DNA of 39,862 nucleotides from Planctomycetaceae bacterium (GTDB taxonomy: Bacteria > Planctomycetota > Planctomycetia > Pirellulales > UBA1268), in NCBI GenBank assembly GCA_005789975.1, contig SXWC01000137.1:1-39862 (forward strand), read 5' to 3'. The first letter of the stretch is position 1. Each line of letters starts with the position of its first letter. Under the pieces are notes generated by a model. That model was not told where the DNA came from, did not search any database, and saw only the letters and a program-made list of their open reading frames with translations. A program made the position numbers and the translations under genes. Shown in pieces: positions 8,393-16,119 of this stretch.

Positions 8393-9397
8393 ATGCCGCG
8401 TTTTGCGGCCGCACAGATGCATGCCCTCACTCCCATCCGCATCGGCACCCGCGCGAGCCTGCTCGCGACCACCCAGACGGGCTGGGTGGCCGGGCGGCTG
8501 AAGGGGCTCGGCGTCGAAGTGGTTCTGGAGACGATCTCGACCAAGGGGGATGCGCGTCGCGACATCCCCATCGCCCGGATCGGTGGCGACGGGGTGTTCG
8601 TACGCGAACTCGAGCAGGCCCTGCTCGAAGGTCGCATCGACCTCGCCGTGCACAGCCTCAAGGACATGCCGACCGCCGCGACGCCGGGGCTCGTGCTGGC
8701 GTGCGTGCCGGACCGGGCGACTCCCTTCGATGCGGTCGTGGGGCGGACGGCCGCGACGCTCGAGGAACTGCCGCCGGGCGCCGTCGTGGGCACGTCGAGC
8801 ATCCGCCGCGTCGCCCAGGTGAAGGCCATCCGCGCGGATCTGGCCGTCGCACCCCTCCGTGGCAACGTCGATACCCGGCTGAGGAAGCTCGACGCCGGAG
8901 ACTACGACGCCCTGATCCTCGCCGCGGCCGGACTCGAGCGGCTCGGTCTCGCGGACCGGATCACGCAACTGCTGCGGCCACCGGTATTCTGGCCGGCGGT
9001 GTCCCAGGGTGCGCTCGGGATCCAGGTCCGAATCGGGGACGACCGCACCCGCGGTGCGATCCGCCCGCTGGACGACATGGCGACGCACGCCGCCGTCGTC
9101 GCGGAGCGGCGGATGCTGGCCGAACTTGCCGGTGGCTGCCTGGCACCGATCGGGGGCTGGGCCCATGTGTCGGGTGGCCGTCTGACGCTCGGAGGTTGCG
9201 TGCTGGCCATCGATGATGCCGGCGGCGTGGAGCGGATAACTGCGGAGGATTCCGTCGCCTTTCCGCCCGCCAAACTCGATGACGAGGCAGTGTCCCCCCT
9301 GGCCACCGCCGAACTCGTTGGTGCGTCCGTGGCCGCGCAACTCCTGTCGGGGGGGGCCTCGGGGCTGCTCGAACGCATGCGTACGAGACTTGCCTGA
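8393..9397 (+). CDS. hemC: Porphobilinogen deaminase (hydroxymethylbilane synthase)
   Basis: HemC polymerises four porphobilinogen molecules into hydroxymethylbilane in tetrapyrrole synthesis. It is 334 aa, close to the family length. Motifs in order are IRIGTRASLLATTQT, HSLKDMP with catalytic Asp91, VVGTSSIRRVAQ, LRGNVDTRLRKLD, and LAGGCLAPIG with Cys249, which carries the dipyrromethane cofactor. The ATG at 8393 lies two bases after the comF stop. A second ATG at 8417 would give a start closer to the core and cannot be excluded. No other heme genes are adjacent. Confidence 0.95.
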   Translation: MPRFAAAQMHALTPIRIGTRASLLATTQTGWVAGRLKGLGVEVVLETISTKGDARRDIPIARIGGDGVFVRELEQALLEGRIDLAVHSLKDMPTAATPGLVLACVPDRATPFDAVVGRTAATLEELPPGAVVGTSSIRRVAQVKAIRADLAVAPLRGNVDTRLRKLDAGDYDALILAAAGLERLGLADRITQLLRPPVFWPAVSQGALGIQVRIGDDRTRGAIRPLDDMATHAAVVAERRMLAELAGGCLAPIGGWAHVSGGRLTLGGCVLAIDDAGGVERITAEDSVAFPPAKLDDEAVSPLATAELVGASVAAQLLSGGASGLLERMRTRLA

Positions 9398-9709
9398 TCC
9401 TTCCGCCCATGAGGGTGTCGCTCAGATGAAGGGTTCATGGACCCCGCCATTTCGGTAGACTCCATTTGGAAGTCTGGTTGTCGGAGACCGTTTTCGGGGG
9501 CCGCAGATGGCTTTGGCCCTTGAATCCATTTTTTTGAAAATGGTAGGGTTACCGGCTTCAGGCAGATGGTTTAAGCGACTGAACGGGCCGCGGGCCTCTT
9601 TATTGAGCCCCGGAACCATGGTCGGAGCGTGAGCCGCCGTCGTGGCGGTCACCACGCATGATCGATGCGGAATGCAAGGCGACGACGAGTCGCGGAAGGT
9701 TGTGACGTT
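9398..9709. other. 312-bp intergenic region with two hairpins, relatively AT-rich
   Basis: No gene is supported here. The stretch is visibly richer in A and T than its surroundings. It contains two inverted repeats: AGACTCC with a matching GG-A-AGTCT arm (9457-9475, one bulge), and CCATTTT-TTTG-AAAATGG (9526-9543, a perfect 7-bp stem with a 4-base loop). It probably holds the end signal of hemC and the control region of the following response regulator. No clear promoter could be assigned. Confidence 0.5.
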
Positions 9710-10342
9710 ATGGCGATCAAGGTGGTGATTGCGGACGACCACGAAGTGGTGAGAAGGGGGCTTGTGAGCCTCTTGTCCGGATCCGAAGTGAAGATCGTGG
9801 GCGAGGCGTCGAGCGGCGACGAGGCCGTGAAACTGACCAAGAAGATGAAGCCCGACGTCGTGCTTCTCGACATCCGCATGCAGGGCAAGGACGGTCTTAC
9901 GGCGCTGGAGAAGATCCGGGCCGACATGCCGGGCGTCCGCTGCGTGATGCTCTCCACCTTCGACAACCCCACCTACGTCGCGCGGGCGGTGGCCGCCGGT
10001 GCCCACGACTACATGCTCAAGGGTTGCACCCGGGGTGAACTGATCAACTCGATCACCGGTGCCGCCGCCGGCCAGTTGCCGATGCGGGCCGGTGAACTCC
10101 GCCGGGTGGCCACGACGATGGCCAACCGCGTGGCCACGGCCGATCCCGACATTCCGCTCACGCAGCGGGAGACCCAGGTGCTCCGTCACATGGCGCTCGG
10201 GCTCTCCAACAAGGAGATCGCCCAGTCTCTGACCATCAGCGTTGAGACGGTGAAGGAGCACGTGCAGAACATCCTGCGGAAGATCGCCGTCAGCGATCGC
10301 ACGCAGGCCGCAGTCTGGGCCGTTCGACGCGGACTCGTCTGA
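9710..10342 (+). CDS. NarL/FixJ-type response regulator with LuxR DNA-binding domain
   Basis: This 210-aa protein is a cytoplasmic two-component response regulator. The receiver domain (1-120) has the acidic pair Asp9-Asp10, the phosphoacceptor Asp54 in VVLLDIRMQGKDG, a Ser/Thr at 82-83 and Lys104. The C-terminal LuxR-type helix-turn-helix (about 148-205) reads LTQRETQVLRHMALGLSNKE and continues to the recognition helix VETVKEHVQNILRKI. The ATG at 9710 follows a GAAGG ribosome binding site; the upstream in-frame codons are not conserved. No histidine kinase is adjacent, so it is an orphan in this window. The stop is immediately followed by a strong hairpin at 10347-10381. Confidence 0.92.
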   Translation: MAIKVVIADDHEVVRRGLVSLLSGSEVKIVGEASSGDEAVKLTKKMKPDVVLLDIRMQGKDGLTALEKIRADMPGVRCVMLSTFDNPTYVARAVAAGAHDYMLKGCTRGELINSITGAAAGQLPMRAGELRRVATTMANRVATADPDIPLTQRETQVLRHMALGLSNKEIAQSLTISVETVKEHVQNILRKIAVSDRTQAAVWAVRRGLV

Positions 10343-10346
10343 CGTT

Positions 10347-10381
10347 CCGTGGACAAAGTCATCCCTGACGATTGTCCACGG
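10347..10381 (+). terminator. Strong hairpin directly after the response regulator
   Basis: The arms CCGTGGACAA (10347-10356) and TTGTCCACGG (10372-10381) are perfectly complementary over 10 bp. An inner GTCA/TGAC stem with a TCCC loop completes an elongated hairpin. It begins four bases after the response regulator stop. There is no T-run, so it is either a stem-type terminator or an RNA 3'-end stabiliser; a palindromic protein-binding site is a weaker alternative. Confidence 0.6.
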
Positions 10382-10507
10382 ATCGACCGTTGAAACGCCC
10401 GGGCCACCGGTCGGGGTTGCTTGGATCCTGCTCGGGCGGATCTGTTCCACGGTCTGCCGGCCATGAGCCGCGGGCGATCCTGATGCCGGGAGGCTCGACG
10501 AACCCAG

Positions 10508-10533
10508 CCCGCGAGGCTCAGCGGGCTCGCGGG
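10508..10533 (-). terminator. Hairpin overlapping the xerC stop codon
   Basis: The arms CCCGCGAG (10508-10515) and CTCGCGGG (10526-10533) are perfectly complementary with a 10-base loop. The hairpin covers the stop codon of xerC (10518-10520 on the minus strand). It could help end transcription between the converging response regulator and xerC. No T-tract follows, so this is a tentative call. Confidence 0.35.
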
Positions 10534-11456
10534 TGAGCCTTGTCGAAGGCGTCGAGAAGACGCGTCGTGGTCACGTGGGTGTAGATCTGCGTGGTCACGA
10601 GGCTCTTGTGTCCCAGGAGCTCCTGCACACTGCGGATATCGGCTCCCGCATCGAGCAGGTGGGTCGCAAAACTGTGACGCAGCGTGTGGGGGCTCGCCTT
10701 GCGGGTCAGGCCGGCCACGAGCAGGTGCTTCTCGAGCAGGCGGCCCACGCCCCGCACCGAGAGTCGGCCGCCGAACTTGTTGGTGAACAGCGGGCGGGCG
10801 GCCGTTCGTGTCGCGCCGACGGGCGGTGTGCGGGCGGCGAGCCAGGCCCGGAGGGCCGCCTGGGCGTGGGAGCCCACGATGCCGAGTCGCTCGCGTCGTC
10901 CCTTGCCGCGGATCCGGACGGTCGCGTTGCGGAGGTCGAGGTCGGCGTCATCGATGCCGACGAGTTCGCGGACGCGGCAGCCGGACGAGTACATGAGTTC
11001 CAGGATCGCGCGGTCGCGGAGTCCGCCGGCCTGGCCCGGCTTGGGTGCCGCGAGCAGCTGCCCGATCTCGTCCCCGGTCAGAAACTTCGGCAGCTTGCGG
11101 GGCCGACGCGGGCTGCGGAGCGGCTTGGCGGGATTGGATCTGACCCACCCTTCCCGCTGGCCGAACGCGTAGAAGCTCCGCATGCTCGCGAGTTTGCGGG
11201 CGACCGTGGAGGGAGCGTAGCCGGCGGCATGCAGGCCGCCGGCAAACCGCCGCAGGATCACGCTCGAGGCTTCTTCGGGTGAGCGGCAGCCCGCTGAGCC
11301 GAGAAACTCCTCGAGCTGGAGAAGATCCTCCCGGTAGCTCTTCACCGTAAGTGGGGAGCCGCCCCGCTCGGAACCCATGTACCGCAGGAACCGCTCGATG
11401 GCGGTCGGGAAGTCGGGCCGTGACACGCCAAGCGGAGCCATGGGCTGACGGGCCAT
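10518..11456 (-). CDS. xerC: Tyrosine recombinase XerC
   Basis: XerC-type tyrosine recombinases resolve chromosome dimers at dif sites. This 312-aa protein has an N-terminal SAM-like core-binding domain (about 15-105) and a catalytic domain (about 120-305). The catalytic residues are present: Arg161 in SSGCRVREL, Lys185 in RIRGKGRRER, His257 and Arg260 in SPHTLRHSFATHLLDAGAD, His283 in LLGHKSL, and the nucleophile Tyr292 in TTQIYTHV. The terminal DAFDKAHPRAR resembles the XerC ending rather than that of XerD. No integrase-like attachment site or phage gene is nearby, so a housekeeping role is most likely. A 77-aa gene ends four bases upstream. Confidence 0.92.
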   Translation of the reverse strand: MARQPMAPLGVSRPDFPTAIERFLRYMGSERGGSPLTVKSYREDLLQLEEFLGSAGCRSPEEASSVILRRFAGGLHAAGYAPSTVARKLASMRSFYAFGQREGWVRSNPAKPLRSPRRPRKLPKFLTGDEIGQLLAAPKPGQAGGLRDRAILELMYSSGCRVRELVGIDDADLDLRNATVRIRGKGRRERLGIVGSHAQAALRAWLAARTPPVGATRTAARPLFTNKFGGRLSVRGVGRLLEKHLLVAGLTRKASPHTLRHSFATHLLDAGADIRSVQELLGHKSLVTTQIYTHVTTTRLLDAFDKAHPRAR

Positions 11457-11460
11457 CCGC

Positions 11461-11694
11461 TCAGGCGGGGCGATCGGCCCGCGGCACGAACCGCAGCCGG
11501 CGCGGCCGGGGGGTGTTTTGCCTGACCTTCTGGCCGAGAACCGAGGCGTCGTACCACGAGAAGCTCAGGTCGGGATTGGCGGCGTGTCGGGCCAATGCCT
11601 CGATCGCCTGATCGCGACTCTCGTCGTCGTAGAGGAACACATAGCGTTCGCCACCCTTGACGAGCGCGATCACGTTGATGTCGCGAGAAGCCAT
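11461..11694 (-). CDS. Small conserved protein of unknown function upstream of xerC
   Basis: This 77-aa protein starts MASRDINVIALVKGGERYVF and contains YDDESRDQAIEALARHAANP and a WYDASVLGQKVRQ segment, ending in a basic tail. It is not recognised. It looks like a compact alpha/beta domain: a strand-rich start, a helix, then a basic C-terminus. I choose ATG 11694; longer in-frame versions run into low-complexity sequence. It ends four bases before the xerC start and is very probably co-transcribed and perhaps translationally coupled with xerC. The 225 bases between it and the bshB1-like gene hold no gene I can support. Confidence 0.7.
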   Translation of the reverse strand: MASRDINVIALVKGGERYVFLYDDESRDQAIEALARHAANPDLSFSWYDASVLGQKVRQNTPRPRRLRFVPRADRPA

Positions 11695-11919
11695 TGCGAG
11701 TCCCCGAGCGAACGCCGTGGCCGCGAAGCGCAGCCTGTTTCTGGTATCGGCCGCGCCGTTTCGTCGGCAGCAACCTTCCCCGACGCCCTCCCCAACTTTT
11801 CGCGATCGGGCCAACCACCCCGGCATCCCGGGCCCCGGCGGCTCCGCCCGCAAGACTCTGGGAAGGCTGTGCGGACGAGGGAGACGAGAGGACCGAAGCA
11901 GCCGGGATCGAGCCCGGAA

Positions 11920-12603
11920 TCAGAAGATGCCGGAGAAGTTGCTGATCGCGATCGGCTCCCGCGACCAGAAGGGCTCCCCGTGAGCCGTGCCGATCATCGA
12001 CCCCCACCAGGCGTCGGCCGCCGCCACGCGGTCGAGCACCCCGGGCTTGCCGGGAGGTTGGGGGAACTGGCTGGCGTAGCAAGCGAGGCTGCGGCTTTTG
12101 AGGTCGCGGGTGGTCGAGATGTCGACCACAAAGGCCGGCCGCCGGACGGCTTTCAGGTGGACGCAGCCGTAATGATAAATCCGCTCGGGATGCCAGGGCT
12201 CTCCGGGCAGGTCGCACTTCGTGAGCTTTGCCCAGAATCGCGCGGCCTCCACGAGCCGTGTGGCGGCGACATGATCGGGGTGGGCGTCGACCCAGTGCGG
12301 GGCGAAGAGCCAGCGGGGTCGTGTTCTGCGGATCACGCCCGCCAACGCGGCGCGGGCCGCAAGCGTGGCCCGGAGCCGGCGGTTCGGCAGGCCGAGGTTT
12401 TCCCGCCAGCGGATGCCGAGGGCTGCGGATGCGGCCGCCGTTTCCCGGGCCCTGATCTCGACCGAGCCGAGCGGCGTCGGCTCGCCGTCGGTGAGGTCGA
12501 GAATGCCCACCGACAATCCCTGGGCGAGCATGACCGCGATCGTGCCCCCCATGCCCAGTTCCGCGTCGTCCGGGTGGGGCGCGATGACGAGCGAGTCGAG
12601 CAT
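11920..12603 (-). CDS. bshB1: LmbE-type deacetylase, BshB1-like
   Basis: This 227-aa zinc-dependent N-deacetylase belongs to the LmbE/PIG-L family. It shows the HPDDAELGMGGT motif (His10, Asp13) and the second zinc-binding segment WVDAHPDHVAA (His111). The pattern of LDLTDGEPTPLGS, NLGLPNRRL and HPERIYHYG matches BshB1, which deacetylates N-acetylglucosaminyl-malate in bacillithiol synthesis. That substrate is an inference from sequence resemblance; other LmbE enzymes act on different N-acetyl sugars. ATG 12603 begins directly at the domain; an upstream in-frame extension is unconserved. It is divergent from the M32 peptidase, with 80 bases between. Confidence 0.82.
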   Translation of the reverse strand: MLDSLVIAPHPDDAELGMGGTIAVMLAQGLSVGILDLTDGEPTPLGSVEIRARETAAASAALGIRWRENLGLPNRRLRATLAARAALAGVIRRTRPRWLFAPHWVDAHPDHVAATRLVEAARFWAKLTKCDLPGEPWHPERIYHYGCVHLKAVRRPAFVVDISTTRDLKSRSLACYASQFPQPPGKPGVLDRVAAADAWWGSMIGTAHGEPFWSREPIAISNFSGIF

Positions 12604-12683
12604 GGTGAAGTCCCTCCGGGAAGGATGCCATCGTTGTCGCGGAAGTTTGCCGTCCGCGGGCGGCACCGATCATACTTCCTCCC

Positions 12684-14330
12684 ATGACAGACCCGATCGC
12701 GAGCCGTACGAATCCCGCGCCGGACGACGGCTTGTTTGCCGCAACCTGTGCCCATGCCCGCCGCGTCGCGGTGCTGGCGAGCGTGGAGGCCGTGCTGGGC
12801 TGGGACGAGCAGACGATGCTGCCGCGGGCCGCGGCCGGGCATCGGGCCGAGCAGACGGCGGCGATGGCGACGATCGTCCATCGGCTCCGCACCGATGCCG
12901 CCCAGGGGGAGCGGCTGCACGCCCTGGCAGCGGGGCCGTTGGCCACGGGCGGTTCGCCCGAGGAGCAGGCGACCATCCGGCTGCTCGCCAAAGATTTCGA
13001 GAAACAGACCAGGCTGCCGTCCCGACTCGTGGAGGAGCTTGCCCGCACGGGCGTGGAGGCCCAGCAGGCCTGGATCGCCGCCCGGGCCGAATCGTCGTGG
13101 CGGATGCTTGAGCCCTGGCTCGACCGCATGTTCGCCCTCAAGCGGGAACAGGCCGACTGTCAGCGGCCCGACCTCGACCGCTACGACGCGCTCATGGACG
13201 ACTACGAGCCGGGCGGTCGGTGGCGCGACGTGGCCGCGCGGTTCGAGCCGCTCCGGGGGGCGATCGTGCCGCTTCTCCGGGCATGTCGTGAATCCTCGAC
13301 ACAGCCGGACGACCGGGTGTTCACCGCGGAAAAATATCCCGTCGATGCCCAGCGGCAGTTCGTGCGCGAGGTGGCCACGCGGATCGGGTTTGACTTCGAC
13401 CGCGGCAGGCTCGACACCACCGCGCATCCGTTCTGCACGACGCTCGGACCGGACGACTGCCGGATCACGACCCGGTGGAACGAGCGGTCGCTGCCGACGG
13501 CCCTCTTCGGCGTGCTGCACGAGGCCGGTCACGGCCTCTACGAGCAGGGGCTGCGGCGTGAATGGTATGGCCTGCCGCCCGGCGAGGCGGCATCGCTCGG
13601 TGTCCATGAGTCGCAGTCGCGACTCTGGGAGAACATGGTCGGACGCTCGAGGCCGTTCTGGGAGTGGTGCCTTCCCATCGCCCGCGCCGCTTTTCCGACG
13701 GCCCTCGGCGCTGCCGACGTGGCCACCGTACACGAGGCGCTGCTGGTTGTCCGCCCGTCGTTCATTCGCGTCGAGGCCGACGAGGTCACGTACAACCTGC
13801 ATGTGATGATGCGGTTCGACCTCGAACGCGCGGTCATCCAGGGCGATCTCGCCGTGGCCGACCTGCCGGCAGCCTGGAATGAACGCTTCGAGAAGGACTT
13901 CGGCATGCGGCCGCCCGACGACGCCCACGGGGTTCTTCAGGACATCCACTGGAGCGCCGGACTGATCGGCTATTTTCCGACCTACACCCTCGGCAACATC
14001 CATGCCGCGCAACTCATGGCCTCGGCGCGCCGGCGGTTTACCGGCCTCGACGACGATTTTGCCGCGGGCCGTTTCCAGACGTTGCTCACGTGGCTCCGTG
14101 AGGAGGTGCATGCGGCGGGGCGCATCCTCGAATCCGACCCGCTCGTGGAGCGGGCCACGGGGGGCCGGGTGACCTCGGACTGGCTCGTGGAGAGCCTCTG
14201 GGAGCGATATGGGGGGGGCCACGGTCTCCGCAGGCCGCCCGTGGAGCAAGCCGTCCCCGGGGCTGCGGCCGCGGAGCAGCGCGAAGCAAGTTCCAGGAAT
14301 TTGAGTCGGGAGGCGCCCGGGGGCTCCTGA
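12684..14330 (+). CDS. Carboxypeptidase Taq-type metallopeptidase (M32)
   Basis: This 548-aa cytoplasmic zinc carboxypeptidase removes C-terminal residues from peptides. The zinc motif is HEAGH (His279, Glu280, His283), and the third ligand Glu309 lies in VHESQSRLWENMVGRS. N-terminal family features include VLGWDEQTMLPRAA. NLHVMMRFDLERAVI and GYFPTYTLGNIHAAQL lie in the C-terminal half. It is about 45 aa longer than typical members because of a low-complexity tail after RYGGGHGL. ATG 12684 is chosen because the helical N-terminus starts soon after it. It stands alone on its strand between the divergent bshB1-like gene and a 232-bp gap containing G-rich direct repeats. Confidence 0.93.
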   Translation: MTDPIASRTNPAPDDGLFAATCAHARRVAVLASVEAVLGWDEQTMLPRAAAGHRAEQTAAMATIVHRLRTDAAQGERLHALAAGPLATGGSPEEQATIRLLAKDFEKQTRLPSRLVEELARTGVEAQQAWIAARAESSWRMLEPWLDRMFALKREQADCQRPDLDRYDALMDDYEPGGRWRDVAARFEPLRGAIVPLLRACRESSTQPDDRVFTAEKYPVDAQRQFVREVATRIGFDFDRGRLDTTAHPFCTTLGPDDCRITTRWNERSLPTALFGVLHEAGHGLYEQGLRREWYGLPPGEAASLGVHESQSRLWENMVGRSRPFWEWCLPIARAAFPTALGAADVATVHEALLVVRPSFIRVEADEVTYNLHVMMRFDLERAVIQGDLAVADLPAAWNERFEKDFGMRPPDDAHGVLQDIHWSAGLIGYFPTYTLGNIHAAQLMASARRRFTGLDDDFAAGRFQTLLTWLREEVHAAGRILESDPLVERATGGRVTSDWLVESLWERYGGGHGLRRPPVEQAVPGAAAAEQREASSRNLSREAPGGS

Positions 14331-14562
14331 GTGGCGAGCCGCCGCATCCAGCGGCGATCGAGTCGCTCCAAGGGCCCGCTCAATCCCCCGTTTCCCGCTC
14401 GCGGACGGGGGGGCGGACGGGGGCGACCGGGTCAATTTCCGTTGGTACACTCTGGGCTCGCCGCTTCTGGCGTCCCGGCTGGGAAAGCCCGCTGCATGTG
14501 AGCGTGCGGGCCCCGGGTCACCGGGCCGTTCGTTCTTTCATGTTTCGTTGGGAGGGTGTGCG

Positions 14563-16119
14563 ATGGCTGACGACGACAAGGACAAGGACGAAGGATTCGA
14601 CCCGTGGGCCGATCTGGAGTCGGATCCGGCGCCCGCCCTCGACGCGTTCATCGAAGAGCTTGACCCCCAGCCCGCGGGCGGAGCCCTCGAGGAAACCGGC
14701 CAACCCGCGTCAGCGGAGGCTGCGGCCGATGACGACCTCGCGGCGTCGTGGCTCGACGATATTGCCGACGAGCCGACCGGCGGGCAGCCGCTGTCGGTAT
14801 TCACGCCGGACGAGCCTGCCGAGACCGGCAGCACGGGCGACGACGACGTTGCGGCCGGTTTTTCATCGATCGAGATCGGGACGGGCGAATCGGGTGTTCA
14901 TTCTCCGAGCAGCATCGATCCGTTCAACGCCATGGCCGAAGATGAATCGTCCGAGTCCATCGAGACGATCGCGATCGGGTTTACCGAAAGCCCCCTCCCC
15001 GAGGATGATTCCACCGAACAAGCTCCGCCGCTCGATTTCGGTCCGGCCGCGGCAGTGGTCGCCGGTGGTGCGGCTGTTGCGGCAGTCGGCCCCGCGGCGA
15101 AGTCACGCGAGAAGCCAAGGCCCCGCAAGAAGAGCCCCCTCGGGCAGCTCTTCGGTATCGTCATGGGCGGCGCCATGGCGATTCCGGTCACGTTGGGGAT
15201 CCTGATCTGGGGATTCCAGAAAGACCCCTTCAAGGTCACGAAGCACGTGCCGGAGTCGGTCGCGTTTCTGCTGCCGCAGAAGTTTCAGCCGGGTGGCGTG
15301 AGGAACGTCGGCAACGAGCCCGGCCCGACGACGGGACCGACGCTCGACGATCTGCCGAGGATGGATGAGTCCCTGGCCGCGGTCGATGCGGTTTCCCCGG
15401 AGCCCACCGCGGTCGAGGAACCGGCCGCGGGTGATGCCGCGGCGACTGACGACCTCGCCGCAGGGGACGGACTCGACGATCTGCTCCAGAAGCCGGCGGC
15501 GGTGGAGCCGCAGACGCCGCCGCTTCCGGTCGTGCCGGAGCCCGAGCCGCTCGATCTCTCGGGGCTCGAACAGGCGGTGGCCGATGCGACCGCCACGCTC
15601 GACGTCGTGAAGTCCGGTGCCGATCCCGCAGGTTCCCCCCGCACCGGGCGGCTCGTCGGCTGGTACAAGCAACTGGCTCGTGTCGCCCAGGAATTCGCGA
15701 TGCTCGAGCACGTGGCCGCCGACAGCGGGAGGCCACTGACGGCGACCCCCGACAAGGTCGCCGAACTGCATGCGGCGATCCTTGCCGACCCCGTTCTGCT
15801 CGACGATCTTGCCCGCCTCACGCGGAACTGGCTGGCGTATTCGAAGCGGGGAGGCGACGGCGTGGTGATGCCCGCGACGTTCGCCGGTTCACGCCAGGTG
15901 GGACCGTACTGGAGTTCGCGGGTCTCGATCGTCGAGGCAGGAGGGGGGGCACGCGAACTCGCGGTGATTTCCCGGGCCGAACCGGCCGCCCTGCCGGGTG
16001 ATTTGATTCTGATCACCGGTCTGGCCATGGACGGCGACGTTGTCTGGGCGTCGGACCTGCGGTCGGCCACGGCCGGCGCACCCGCCGGCTCAGATCCGTT
16101 CGGTCAGTCCGCGCCGTGA
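14563..16119 (+). CDS. Acidic single-pass membrane protein of unknown function
   Basis: This 518-aa protein is not recognised. Residues 1-160 are strongly acidic and low in complexity (MADDDKDKDEGFDPWADLES). A basic stretch SREKPRPRKKSP (about 181-192) leads into one transmembrane helix, about 197-217 (FGIVMGGAMAIPVTLGILIW). About 300 residues then follow outside the membrane, including a proline- and acid-rich linker and a more ordered C-terminal part from about 365. By the positive-inside rule the acidic N-terminus is cytoplasmic. ATG 14563 has GGAGGG upstream; an in-frame TTG at 14548 is less likely. The stop overlaps the GTG start of the amidase, so the two are probably co-translated. Confidence 0.8.
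   Translation: MADDDKDKDEGFDPWADLESDPAPALDAFIEELDPQPAGGALEETGQPASAEAAADDDLAASWLDDIADEPTGGQPLSVFTPDEPAETGSTGDDDVAAGFSSIEIGTGESGVHSPSSIDPFNAMAEDESSESIETIAIGFTESPLPEDDSTEQAPPLDFGPAAAVVAGGAAVAAVGPAAKSREKPRPRKKSPLGQLFGIVMGGAMAIPVTLGILIWGFQKDPFKVTKHVPESVAFLLPQKFQPGGVRNVGNEPGPTTGPTLDDLPRMDESLAAVDAVSPEPTAVEEPAAGDAAATDDLAAGDGLDDLLQKPAAVEPQTPPLPVVPEPEPLDLSGLEQAVADATATLDVVKSGADPAGSPRTGRLVGWYKQLARVAQEFAMLEHVAADSGRPLTATPDKVAELHAAILADPVLLDDLARLTRNWLAYSKRGGDGVVMPATFAGSRQVGPYWSSRVSIVEAGGGARELAVISRAEPAALPGDLILITGLAMDGDVVWASDLRSATAGAPAGSDPFGQSAP

Noticed and set aside
9710..10342. Response regulator as a member of the Wsp pathway
   Set aside because: It is 8 kb away with unrelated genes between, and no sequence link was seen; kept only as one possibility for the missing output.
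12333..14450. 705-codon open frame on the minus strand
   Set aside because: Antisense to the M32 peptidase and part of the bshB1-like gene; composition is typical of a shadow frame.
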